A stretch of 7,703 nucleotides of DNA from Chitinophaga pinensis (lineage in GTDB: Bacteria > Bacteroidota > Bacteroidia > UKL13-3). The notes under the pieces are model-generated. The model worked only from the letters and a program-made list of their open reading frames with translations, was not told where the DNA came from and searched no databases. The DNA is taken from positions 1 through 7,703 of the forward strand of contig CAMCQX010000062.1 of NCBI GenBank assembly GCA_945876985.1, written 5' to 3'. Below are positions 1 to 7,703 of this stretch, one piece after another. Numbering within the stretch: position 1 is the first letter of the stretch; each line of letters starts with the position of its first letter. The translations under genes were made by a program, and so were the position numbers.

Positions 1-105
1 TTTTATGGCAACGACTTTGAGATTTTAAATCACGCAAAACCTAATTCAGTAATGCTTGCAGAAGGTTCGGATATTAGTGTAGATTGGAAACGAATAAGTT
101 TTTAA
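1..105 (+). CDS. 3' end of an unidentified gene (possibly DUF2071/YqjF-like)
   Basis: The first reading frame is open from base 1 and gives 34 residues before a TAA stop at 103-105. The rest of the gene lies upstream of the window. The fragment contains the segment PNSVMLAEGSDISV, and the tail is short and polar with no membrane segment or cysteine. From memory, the pattern of a P-x-S-V followed by an AEGS element near the C-terminus resembles uncharacterised YqjF/DUF2071 proteins, but 34 residues are too few to be sure, so no function is assigned. The stop lies nine bases before the start of the DUF2256 gene on the same strand, which suggests this gene is an upstream member of the photolyase operon. 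Confidence 0.6.
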   Translation, partial: FYGNDFEILNHAKPNSVMLAEGSDISVDWKRISF

Positions 106-114
106 AAACAGCAT

Positions 115-255
115 ATGCAAGGAGTAAAAAAAGAAAATTTACCATCGAAAATTTGCATTACCTGCAACAAGCCATTTATATGGAGAAAAAAATGGGAGAA
201 AAATTGGAACGAAGTAAAATATTGCAGCGATAGATGCAGAAACAATAAAAAGTAA
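115..255 (+). CDS. DUF2256 zinc-binding microprotein
   Basis: This is a complete 46-residue gene, short enough to be missed by length-filtered gene finders. The protein has C14-x2-C17 and C37-x3-C41, four cysteines placed to bind one zinc ion. Between them is the block [11 protein letters not shown], followed by E-V-K-Y-C. This arrangement (CxxC, then WRKKWE..W..VKYC) is the signature of DUF2256. The family's molecular function is unknown to me; its members are often encoded next to cryptochrome/photolyase genes. Here its TAA stop overlaps the A of the next start codon (TAATG, 253-257), so it is probably translationally coupled to the iron-sulfur photolyase. Its basic, aromatic-rich character would suit binding nucleic acid or a protein partner, but that is inference. 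No Shine-Dalgarno sequence precedes the start, as is usual in this phylum. Confidence 0.9.
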   Translation: MQGVKKENLPSKICITCNKPFIWRKKWEKNWNEVKYCSDRCRNNKK

Positions 256-1805
256 TGGCCACTAAAACAAATACAACTTTACGCTTAATACTAGGCGACC
301 AACTAAATATCAATCATTCTTGGTTTAAAACTGTAGATGAATCGGTAACCTATGTGCTCATGGAAATTAGGAGTGAAACCGATTATGCACAACACCATAT
401 TCAAAAGGTAATAGGATTTTTTGCTGCCATGCAAAATTTTGCCAATGAATTAAAACAGATGAATCACAATGTGATTTATTATTACTTAAATGATGAAGAT
501 AATTTACAATCCTTTGATAAAAATTGCACCGCATTAATTGCCAAACATCAATTTACAAATTTTGAATATCAATTACCTGATGAGTATAGAGTAGACGAGC
601 ATTTGAAGCAGTTTACTAGCAAGCTAAACATTTCATTTAATGTGATTGATTCAGAACATTTTTATAGCACTCGCAATGAATTAAAAGATTTATTTGAAGG
701 CAAGAAAATGTATTTAATGGAAACGTTTTATCGCTACATGCGAAAAAAACATAATGTATTAATTGTTGATGGCGATAAACCTTTAAATGGTAAATGGAAC
801 TTTGATGAAGACAATAGACAAAAACTACCAAAGCATCACCAACCAATAGCGCCTTTGGTTTTTACAAACAATGTAAGCAAAATTGAAGATGAGATAAAAA
901 AAGCAAACATAAAAACCATTGGAACAGTTGATAGTAAAAATTTTATTTGGCCAATAAATAGAGATCAATCATTGCAATTACTCGATTTTTTTGCAGAAAA
1001 TTGTTTGCCTTTATTTGGAACCTTTCAGGATGCAATGGCACCAAATGAATGGTCAATTTATCATTCACGATTATCGTTTTCAATGAATATAAAATTACTT
1101 TCTCCCAAGGAAGTAGTTGATAAGGCCATTCAAGTTTATATTAATAATCCAAGTAAAATGGAGTTCCACCAATTAGAAGGTTTTGTTCGACAAATAATTG
1201 GTTGGCGTGAATACATGCGTGGAATTTATTGGTTAAAAATGCCTGAATATGCAACGCTTAATTATTTTGAAAATAGTGAGCCTTTACCTACCTGGTTTTG
1301 GACAGGAAAAACCAAGATGAATTGTTTGAAAGACGCCATTCAACAATCGCTAAATTTTTCCTATGCACACCATATTCAAAGGCTCATGATTACAGGAAAT
1401 TTTGCTTTATTAGCAGGTGTTCATCCTAATGAAGTTGATGCCTGGTATTTGGGAATTTATATTGATGCCATTGAGTGGGTTGAAATTACCAATACAAGAG
1501 GAATGAGTCAATTTGCTGATGGTGGAATTGTTGGAACAAAACCATATGTAAGTTCGGCTACTTACATTAACAAAATGAGTTCTTATTGTACAGGATGTTA
1601 TTACGACAAATCAAAAAAAACAGGCGATAAAGCTTGTCCTTTTAATAGTTTGTATTGGAATTTTTACGATAAACATGAAGCCAAACTTGCCAAAAATCCA
1701 CGAATAGGAATGATGTATAATGTTTGGAGAAAAATGCAGCCAACTGCAAAAGCTGAATTGTTAGAACAAGCCGATTTTTACCTAAAAAATATCAATGATT
1801 TATAA
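255..1805 (+). CDS. Iron-sulfur bacterial (6-4) photolyase / CryB-type cryptochrome (FeS-BCP)
   Basis: This 516-residue protein matches the deoxyribodipyrimidine photolyase-related family at full length. The N-terminus carries the family hallmark L-R-L-I-L-G-D-Q-L-N followed by HSWF. The middle contains F-Y-R-Y-M-R and G-K-W-N-F-D-x-D-N-R (about 179-187). The C-terminal half is the helical FAD domain. Four cysteines at 357, 445, 448 and 461 are spaced 88, 3 and 13 apart, the same spacing as the [4Fe-4S] ligands I recall for Agrobacterium PhrB (350, 438, 441, 454). With the same +7 offset, H372-H373 match the His pair at the lesion site, and W349, W397 and Y398 match the proposed electron-transfer residues W342, W390 and Y391. 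Family members repair (6-4) photoproducts using reduced FAD, with a ribityllumazine antenna, and some act as photoreceptors. The start overlaps the DUF2256 stop by one base, and the next gene begins directly after this stop. Class assignment is firm; repair versus signalling is inferred. Confidence 0.96.
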   Translation: MATKTNTTLRLILGDQLNINHSWFKTVDESVTYVLMEIRSETDYAQHHIQKVIGFFAAMQNFANELKQMNHNVIYYYLNDEDNLQSFDKNCTALIAKHQFTNFEYQLPDEYRVDEHLKQFTSKLNISFNVIDSEHFYSTRNELKDLFEGKKMYLMETFYRYMRKKHNVLIVDGDKPLNGKWNFDEDNRQKLPKHHQPIAPLVFTNNVSKIEDEIKKANIKTIGTVDSKNFIWPINRDQSLQLLDFFAENCLPLFGTFQDAMAPNEWSIYHSRLSFSMNIKLLSPKEVVDKAIQVYINNPSKMEFHQLEGFVRQIIGWREYMRGIYWLKMPEYATLNYFENSEPLPTWFWTGKTKMNCLKDAIQQSLNFSYAHHIQRLMITGNFALLAGVHPNEVDAWYLGIYIDAIEWVEITNTRGMSQFADGGIVGTKPYVSSATYINKMSSYCTGCYYDKSKKTGDKACPFNSLYWNFYDKHEAKLAKNPRIGMMYNVWRKMQPTAKAELLEQADFYLKNINDL

Positions 1806-3095
1806 ATGAAAAGAGGAATTGTTTGGTTTAAAAATGATTTGAGATTGCATGACAATGAAACTTTAGTTAAAGCTATGGAACAATGTGATGAAATTATTCC
1901 AGTATATTGTTTTGATGAAACGCATTTTAAAATTACCGAGTTTGGATTCAACAAAACAGGGAATTTTAGAGCGCAATTTTTAATAGAATCATTGAATGAT
2001 TTAGATAAAAATTTAAGAGCAATTGGCTCTGGTTTGATCATTGTGAAAGGTAATCCAGCAATTGAAATTAGTAAATTGGTTCAAGAATTTAAAGTGCAAA
2101 AAGTATTTGCAAAAAAAGAAATTGCGTTTGAAGAATTATCTACTCAAAAAAAGGTAGAAAACGAATTAGGGAAAGTAAATTGTTCATTTGAAACTTTTAG
2201 TACAAGCACCTTATACGAATTAAATGATTTGCCATTTACACTAAATAATATTCCTGATATTTTTACCAACTTTAGAAAATCTGTTGAAAAAGAATCACAA
2301 ATTAAGGCAGTTATTGAGAAGCCAAGTCACATCAAATCGCCTATCATTCAACCAATGAATTTGCCTACTTTAAATGAACTTTCACTGACTGAAGTTGTGA
2401 TTGACAAAAAAGCAGCTATTCAATTCAAAGGAGGAGAAACAGAAGCATGGAAACGCCTAGATGATTATTTTTTTATAACAAATTCCTTGTCAAAATATAA
2501 AGAAACTCGCAACGAATTAATAGGTGCAAATTACTCTTCAAAATTTTCCGCTTGGCTCGCTTTAGGATGTATTTCGGCTAGAAGTATTTATGCTCAAATA
2601 AAATATTACGAGCAAGAAATTATTGCGAATGAATCTACTTATTGGCTTGTATTTGAATTGTTATGGAGAGATTATTTTTACTTTGTAATGGCCAAATATG
2701 GCAATCTTTTTTTTCTGAAAAATGGAATAAAACATGGAGTAAATAATTCATCAAACCACAATCAAACACTTTTTAAAAAGTGGCAAAACGCTGAAACAGG
2801 CAATGACTTTATTGATGCCAATATGTTAGAACTTAAACTCACTGGTTTTATGAGCAATAGAGGAAGGCAAAATGTGGCCAGTTATTTATGCAACGATTTA
2901 AAACTAGATTGGCGTTATGGAGCAGCATACTTTGAGCAACAATTAACAGATTATGATGTAAGTAGTAACTGGGGTAATTGGGCTTATTTGGCTGGTGTTG
3001 GCAATGACCCTCGAGGTAACAGGGCCTTTAATATTGACAAGCAGGCCAATGATTACGACAAAAACAAAAATTATAGAAACTTATGGTTAAATTAA
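1806..3095 (+). CDS. DASH-type cryptochrome / photolyase
   Basis: This 429-residue protein starts at the ATG immediately after the preceding stop. The N-terminal photolyase domain (about 1-130) opens with I-V-W-F-K-N-D-L-R-L-H-D-N-E, then has N-K-T-G-N-F-R-A-Q-F-L-I-E-S and a D-L-P-F / F-T-N-F-R-K segment typical of DASH proteins. The FAD domain shows T234-R-N, Y243-S-S-K-F, E284-L-L-W-R-D, D-A-N-M, T-G-F-M-S-N-R-G-R-Q-N-V-A-S, and G-V-G-N-D-P-R near the end. N388 corresponds to the asparagine near flavin N5. DASH enzymes repair cyclobutane pyrimidine dimers, mainly in single-stranded or looped DNA, and usually carry a folate antenna. W369 and W392 match the inner tryptophans of the classical triad, but the position of the outer one (E. 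coli W306) is serine 316. The usual DYDVCSN motif is DYDVSSN here, and the chain ends at LWLN without the common PEL tail. It is the last gene of the operon. Confidence 0.94.
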   Translation: MKRGIVWFKNDLRLHDNETLVKAMEQCDEIIPVYCFDETHFKITEFGFNKTGNFRAQFLIESLNDLDKNLRAIGSGLIIVKGNPAIEISKLVQEFKVQKVFAKKEIAFEELSTQKKVENELGKVNCSFETFSTSTLYELNDLPFTLNNIPDIFTNFRKSVEKESQIKAVIEKPSHIKSPIIQPMNLPTLNELSLTEVVIDKKAAIQFKGGETEAWKRLDDYFFITNSLSKYKETRNELIGANYSSKFSAWLALGCISARSIYAQIKYYEQEIIANESTYWLVFELLWRDYFYFVMAKYGNLFFLKNGIKHGVNNSSNHNQTLFKKWQNAETGNDFIDANMLELKLTGFMSNRGRQNVASYLCNDLKLDWRYGAAYFEQQLTDYDVSSNWGNWAYLAGVGNDPRGNRAFNIDKQANDYDKNKNYRNLWLN

Positions 3096-3108
3096 ATAAC
3101 TAAAAAAA

Positions 3109-4182
3109 CTAATTTTTCTGAAAATTAATATTATTAGACTTTTTCATTTTGTCAGTATATTTTGAAATAGATTTTGGTAGATTAAAATGAAAACCCAAAT
3201 AAGCACTTGCACTTCCTACACTGTAACTAATGAATTCACTTTTTCCTAATGGTAAATTATAAACATCAAAAACACCATTTATTCCTGCAAAAAATCGAGT
3301 AGAATTATAACCAAATCCTGACCTAGCCATTGCCCTTGGAATAAATTCAAACTGATTAAAAACTTGCCTTTTAAAATCTTTTAATTCACTGGTATAATGC
3401 TGTTGCTGAAAGTTAATTCCAGCATAGGCTGAAAGTGTTAAAAACCAATGTTTATAAGCAACAAAAGTATGTCCGTAACCTGGCATAATGCTTAAATTAT
3501 AAAAATCGCCTTTTTTGATTTTAGCCTCTGGACTGAAGTTCATCACATCAATTCCTTTTGGAACTATCGATGAGTCTGCACTTATATTGAAATAATTCAA
3601 TGAGCCATTGATCATAAAACTACCAGCGCTGTGTTTTTGAATTTCGTTTTGAATAAAAGTACTTCGGTACGAATAACGTTTATGGTTTAAAATATAATAA
3701 AAATTAGTACCAATGGTCATCGTATTTAGGTCTTCTCTTATATAATGCCGTGAAGGAAAATCATTGCCCAAAACTTGTTTGGTGTTATCTAAATAAAATC
3801 CTGAATAGTCTAAATAATAAATATCAAATCCTAATTTTTTGCCATAACTACTTATTTTTAAATTAGTGTAAGTAGTGGTTCCTTTATAATTTTCTTGTAA
3901 ATTTTTTGGTGCATAACCAAATGCAATTCCTAACCAATTGAGCCTAACACTTAAGCCAACTGCACCGTAATCGTTAGGAGAATAATTCAATTTTAGTGCC
4001 TTATTTCCTGACAATGAGAAGTCACTTTTATTATTTAAAAAGTATAAACTCACATTTAATTTTTCGGAAATATCCTGCACATAATAGTCGCGTAATAACT
4101 GTTTTCGCCCAATTGAATCTTGTGCTTTAATAATATTATTACTAATAAAAATAATGAGTATAAGGTATAATATTTTTTTCAA
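3109..4182 (-). CDS. DUF4421 family outer-membrane-type protein
   Basis: This 357-residue protein has a signal peptide: two lysines, a hydrophobic run of about 12 residues, and likely cleavage after K-A at residue 20. The segment about 65-135 (N-Y-S-P-N-D, then R-L-N-W-L-G-I-A-F-G-Y, a YGKKLGFDIYY strand and Y-S-G-F-Y-L-D-N) matches my memory of DUF4421, a Bacteroidota family of unknown function. The remainder alternates short polar and aromatic strands, consistent with a beta-barrel in the outer membrane; this is inference. The start codon is TTG (reverse complement of 4180-4182). There is no in-frame ATG just upstream, and this start gives a well-formed signal peptide, so I accept it. The gene converges on the DASH gene with 13 bases between stops and diverges from the amidohydrolase across 70 bases. 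No Bacteroidota-type promoter was found in that gap for this strand. Confidence 0.88.
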   Translation of the reverse strand: MKKILYLILIIFISNNIIKAQDSIGRKQLLRDYYVQDISEKLNVSLYFLNNKSDFSLSGNKALKLNYSPNDYGAVGLSVRLNWLGIAFGYAPKNLQENYKGTTTYTNLKISSYGKKLGFDIYYLDYSGFYLDNTKQVLGNDFPSRHYIREDLNTMTIGTNFYYILNHKRYSYRSTFIQNEIQKHSAGSFMINGSLNYFNISADSSIVPKGIDVMNFSPEAKIKKGDFYNLSIMPGYGHTFVAYKHWFLTLSAYAGINFQQQHYTSELKDFKRQVFNQFEFIPRAMARSGFGYNSTRFFAGINGVFDVYNLPLGKSEFISYSVGSASAYLGFHFNLPKSISKYTDKMKKSNNINFQKN

Positions 4183-4252
4183 AATAGGGTATGAGTTATA
4201 AAATGATAAAAAGTTTAAAGTAATTTTTGCTTAAAAAATTTAGCTTCGCTGC

Positions 4253-5884
4253 ATGATAAAACAATCAACATTATTTGCAATTATAATATTTCTTTTTACA
4301 GCATGTAGCACAAAACAAAAAGCAGATGCCATTTATTTGAATGGCCATGTAATTTCAGTTGATTCAAACAACAATGAATATGAAGCATTTGCCATAAAAG
4401 ATGGAAAATTTTTAGCAGTTGGCAGTAATTCATATATCAATGAAAACTTTGAATCTTTACAAAAAATAGACTTACAAAAGCAATTTGTTTATCCTGGTTT
4501 AATTGATGCGCACAGTCATTTTTATGGTTTAGGAAATTTCCTTAAAATGGTAGATTTAACGGGTGCAAAAAGCTGGGAAGAATGTGTGGAGCGTTGCAAT
4601 AAATTTTATGCTTTACACAAACCTGAAGTACTTTTGGGAAGAGGATGGGATCAAAATTTATGGGCGGATAAAAATTTTCCTACCAATGATAATCTGAATG
4701 AATTATTTGGCCATATTCCTGTTATGTTAAAGCGTATAGATGGTCATGCAGCCATTGTGAATGATTTGGTTTTAAACTCAGCAAAAATTACATACACCAC
4801 TTTGATAAATGGAGGTTTGGTGCTTACTAGCAACAAAAAACCAACAGGTGTTTTAATTGACAATGCAGTTGATTTGGTAGAAGCAGTATTGCCATCAATT
4901 ACTTTAAATGATAAAATAAACGCATTGAAAACTGCGGAGCAACATTGTTTTGATTACGGTTTAACAAGCGTATGTGATGCGGGATTAGATTTAAACATTA
5001 TTCACTTAATAGATAGTTTACAGCAAAGTAGAACTTTACAAATGCGCATTTATGCCATGATTAGTTTAACCGATGAAAACCTAAAAGAAGCTTTGGAAAT
5101 AGGCGTTTATAAAACTGAAAAATTAAATGTTTCAAGTTTTAAAATGTATGCCGATGGTGCATTGGGATCAAGAGGCGCTTGCCTAATAAAACCATACAGT
5201 GACGATGTTCACAATCATGGATTTTTACTCACTGATATTGGAAAAATGAAGCGTTACATGTACCAAATAGCTGCCAGTAAATTCCAACTAAACACCCATT
5301 GTATTGGCGATTCTACCAATAGATTGATATTAGAATTATACAGTAAGTTTTTGCTAAAAAACAATGATAGACGCTGGAGAATAGAGCATGCGCAGGTAAT
5401 AAATCCGGCTGATACTGCATTATTTAAAACCTATAATATTATTCCTTCGGTACAGCCAACTCACGCTACAAGCGACATGAATTGGGCAATTAATAGATTA
5501 GGAAATGAAAGAATAAAAAATGCATATGCTTATCAAACTTTGTTACAACAAAATAATTGGCTGCCACTTGGAACTGATTTTCCTGTAGAATATGTTTCTC
5601 CATTTTATACTTTTTATGCTGCAGTAGCCAGGCAAGATGAAAATGGAAAACCTGAAAATGGTTTCAACATTGAAAATGCTTTAACCCGCGAACAAGCTTT
5701 AAAAGGAATAACTATTTGGGCAGCAAAAGCAGCATTTGAAGAAAACGAAAAAGGCAGCATTGAGGCAAATAAATTGGCAGATTTTATTGTAACTGATATT
5801 GATTTATTAAAAGAAAAAGATTTATTGAAAATCAGGAATTCAAAACCCAAACAAGTTTTTGTAAATGGAGTGAAAGTGAAATAA
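4253..5884 (+). CDS. YtcJ-like metal-dependent amidohydrolase, predicted lipoprotein
   Basis: This 543-residue protein is full length for the Amidohydro_3 / YtcJ family, which hydrolyses C-N bonds in varied small molecules. The N-terminus is a lipoprotein signal: M-I-K, a hydrophobic stretch, then F-T-A-C with the lipidated cysteine at 18, so the enzyme should sit on the periplasmic side of a membrane. No acidic cluster follows the cysteine, which gives no support for surface export. Expected metal and active-site residues are present: H87-x-H89 in PGLIDAHSHF, K297 in FKMYADG, H349 in HCIGD (D353), E378-H379 in RIEHAQ, and D442 in GTDFPVE. The end (GSIEANKLADFIV, then VFVNGVKV) closes the small beta domain. 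Substrate cannot be predicted. The 70-base upstream gap holds only an imperfect -7-like TAATTTTTG at 4221-4229. No strong terminator follows. Confidence 0.93.
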   Translation: MIKQSTLFAIIIFLFTACSTKQKADAIYLNGHVISVDSNNNEYEAFAIKDGKFLAVGSNSYINENFESLQKIDLQKQFVYPGLIDAHSHFYGLGNFLKMVDLTGAKSWEECVERCNKFYALHKPEVLLGRGWDQNLWADKNFPTNDNLNELFGHIPVMLKRIDGHAAIVNDLVLNSAKITYTTLINGGLVLTSNKKPTGVLIDNAVDLVEAVLPSITLNDKINALKTAEQHCFDYGLTSVCDAGLDLNIIHLIDSLQQSRTLQMRIYAMISLTDENLKEALEIGVYKTEKLNVSSFKMYADGALGSRGACLIKPYSDDVHNHGFLLTDIGKMKRYMYQIAASKFQLNTHCIGDSTNRLILELYSKFLLKNNDRRWRIEHAQVINPADTALFKTYNIIPSVQPTHATSDMNWAINRLGNERIKNAYAYQTLLQQNNWLPLGTDFPVEYVSPFYTFYAAVARQDENGKPENGFNIENALTREQALKGITIWAAKAAFEENEKGSIEANKLADFIVTDIDLLKEKDLLKIRNSKPKQVFVNGVKVK

Positions 5885-5904
5885 ATAGTTTATCAATTAG
5901 GTAA

Positions 5905-7017
<1,113 letters not shown>

Positions 7018-7040
7018 ATTGAATAATTTTTTCAGAAAAT

Positions 7041-7074
7041 GCCTCAACAAATAAAAATGTTGAGGCTTTTTTTT
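7041..7074 (+). terminator. Intrinsic terminator of the GAPDH gene
   Basis: The 9-base arms GCCTCAACA (7041-7049) and TGTTGAGGC (7058-7066) pair perfectly around an 8-base A-rich loop. Eight T residues follow directly (7067-7074). It lies 23 bases after the GAPDH stop and is the clearest rho-independent terminator in the window. Confidence 0.95.
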
Positions 7075-7120
7075 GAAATTATTAATAATTAGGATGTAAT
7101 ATTTATTGAAATCTAAATCA

Positions 7121-7128
7121 TATATTTG
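7121..7128 (+). promoter_or_regulatory. Probable -7 promoter element for the ComF-like gene
   Basis: TATATTTG exactly matches TAnnTTTG and sits 13 bases before the ATG at 7142, between the GAPDH terminator and that gene. No -33 TTG is found at 17-23 bases; the nearest, 7106-7108, is only 12 bases away. The leader would be under 10 bases. In such AT-rich DNA a chance match is possible, so the call rests on position as much as sequence. Confidence 0.45.
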
Positions 7129-7141
7129 ATTTTGCTTCTTT

Positions 7142-7703
7142 ATGATAAAATATTTGATTCAACTCATTTACCCAAACACCTGTATTTGCTGTCATAAGCA
7201 TTTGGTAGATACTGAAACCTTTGTTTGTACTTTGTGTTTATTAGAGCTGCCGGCCACAAACTTCCACTTAATACCTCACAACGATTTAGAAAAATTATTT
7301 TGGGGACGTATAAATATTGAACGTGCCATTGCTTTATTTTTTTATAAAAAAGGAGGAAAAACTGCTAAAATATTACACGCATTAAAATACCATGACACCC
7401 CAGAAATAGCTGAGTTTTTAGGTAGATATTATGGTACTTTTTTAAAAAATTTTTTAAAAGTAAATAATATTGATGCAGTGGTTGCCATTCCTTTGCACAA
7501 AAATAAATTGCGTTTGCGTGGCTATAATCAAAGTGAAAAATTAGCTGCAGGTTTAGCAGATTCTTTAGCCATTGAAAACCTAAGTGTTTTTATTACTAGA
7601 AATAAATTTACCGAAACTCAAACCAAAAAATCAAGGTTAGAAAGAAGTGATAATGTAAATAAAGTTTTTGAAGTTAATGATATAAAAATGTTTGAAAATA
7701 AAC
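7142..7703 (+). CDS. ComF-family phosphoribosyltransferase-like protein (3' end beyond window)
   Basis: The first 187 residues are present and the frame is still open at the window edge. The N-terminus has the zinc-binding pairs C14-x2-C17 and C29-x2-C32 characteristic of ComF/double-zinc-ribbon proteins. Next come Y-K-x-G-G (about 69-72) and the L-K-Y-H block (about 81-84), then V-V-A-I-P-L-H (113-119) with R-x-R-G-Y-N-Q (about 125-130), and R-x-x-x-T-x-x-Q followed by S-R-x-x-R and N-V (about 153-172). The PRPP-binding D-D-x-x-T-T-G motif expected next would lie past the edge, so its presence is unverified. ComF proteins are linked to DNA uptake and single-stranded DNA handling in transformable bacteria, but many Bacteroidota carry them with no tested role. 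The gene follows the GAPDH terminator and probably has its own promoter. Confidence 0.92.
   Translation, partial: MIKYLIQLIYPNTCICCHKHLVDTETFVCTLCLLELPATNFHLIPHNDLEKLFWGRINIERAIALFFYKKGGKTAKILHALKYHDTPEIAEFLGRYYGTFLKNFLKVNNIDAVVAIPLHKNKLRLRGYNQSEKLAAGLADSLAIENLSVFITRNKFTETQTKKSRLERSDNVNKVFEVNDIKMFENK

Noticed and set aside
637..846. Minus-strand open frame inside the Fe-S photolyase gene, and similar antisense frames at 1778-2041, 5614-5850, 5908-6090 and 6201-6473
   Set aside because: All but 5908-6090 lie wholly or almost wholly inside well-supported genes on the other strand; 5908-6090 spans the GAPDH promoter region and the GAPDH 5' end. None shows a recognisable domain, promoter or start context.
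4221..4229. TAATTTTTG as a -7 promoter element for the amidohydrolase gene
   Set aside because: It has one base too many between TA and TTTG, and there is no TTG at a suitable distance upstream.
7106..7108. TTG as the -33 element paired with TATATTTG before the ComF-like gene
   Set aside because: The spacing of 12 bases is too short for a Bacteroidota promoter.

Overview
The window looks like chromosomal DNA of a member of the Bacteroidota. It is strongly AT-rich, and start codons lack Shine-Dalgarno sequences. Two sites match the Bacteroidota promoter -7 element TAnnTTTG. One protein belongs to a family (DUF4421) known to me mainly from this phylum. The genus cannot be read from the sequence. 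No mobile element, CRISPR array, rRNA or tRNA was seen, and no gene-free stretch exceeds about 135 bases.

Left part (1-3095, + strand): a tightly packed set of four reading frames. It holds the 3' end of an unidentified gene, a 46-residue DUF2256 zinc-binding microprotein, an iron-sulfur bacterial (6-4) photolyase of the CryB/PhrB/FeS-BCP class, and a DASH-type cryptochrome/photolyase. The junctions are a 9-base gap, a one-base TAATG overlap and a zero-base gap, so these genes very probably form one operon for light-driven repair of UV lesions or blue-light sensing. Together the two flavoproteins could cover (6-4) photoproducts and cyclobutane dimers in single-stranded DNA. The iron-sulfur enzyme keeps every diagnostic residue I could check. 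The DASH protein appears to have lost the outermost tryptophan of the classical electron-transfer triad.

Middle (3109-5884): a minus-strand DUF4421 outer-membrane-type protein converges on the photolyase operon, with 13 bases between the stops, and starts at TTG. Divergent from it, across 70 bases, is a plus-strand lipoprotein amidohydrolase of the YtcJ/Amidohydro_3 family with a complete set of metal-binding residues.

Right part (5885-7703): a type I NAD-dependent glyceraldehyde-3-phosphate dehydrogenase with its own consensus promoter and a clear intrinsic terminator, so it is a monocistronic unit. It is followed by the 5' portion of a ComF-family phosphoribosyltransferase-like gene that runs off the window. 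These are ordinary core genes. The most interesting material is the DUF2256/two-photolyase operon. I did not find an obviously unprecedented system.
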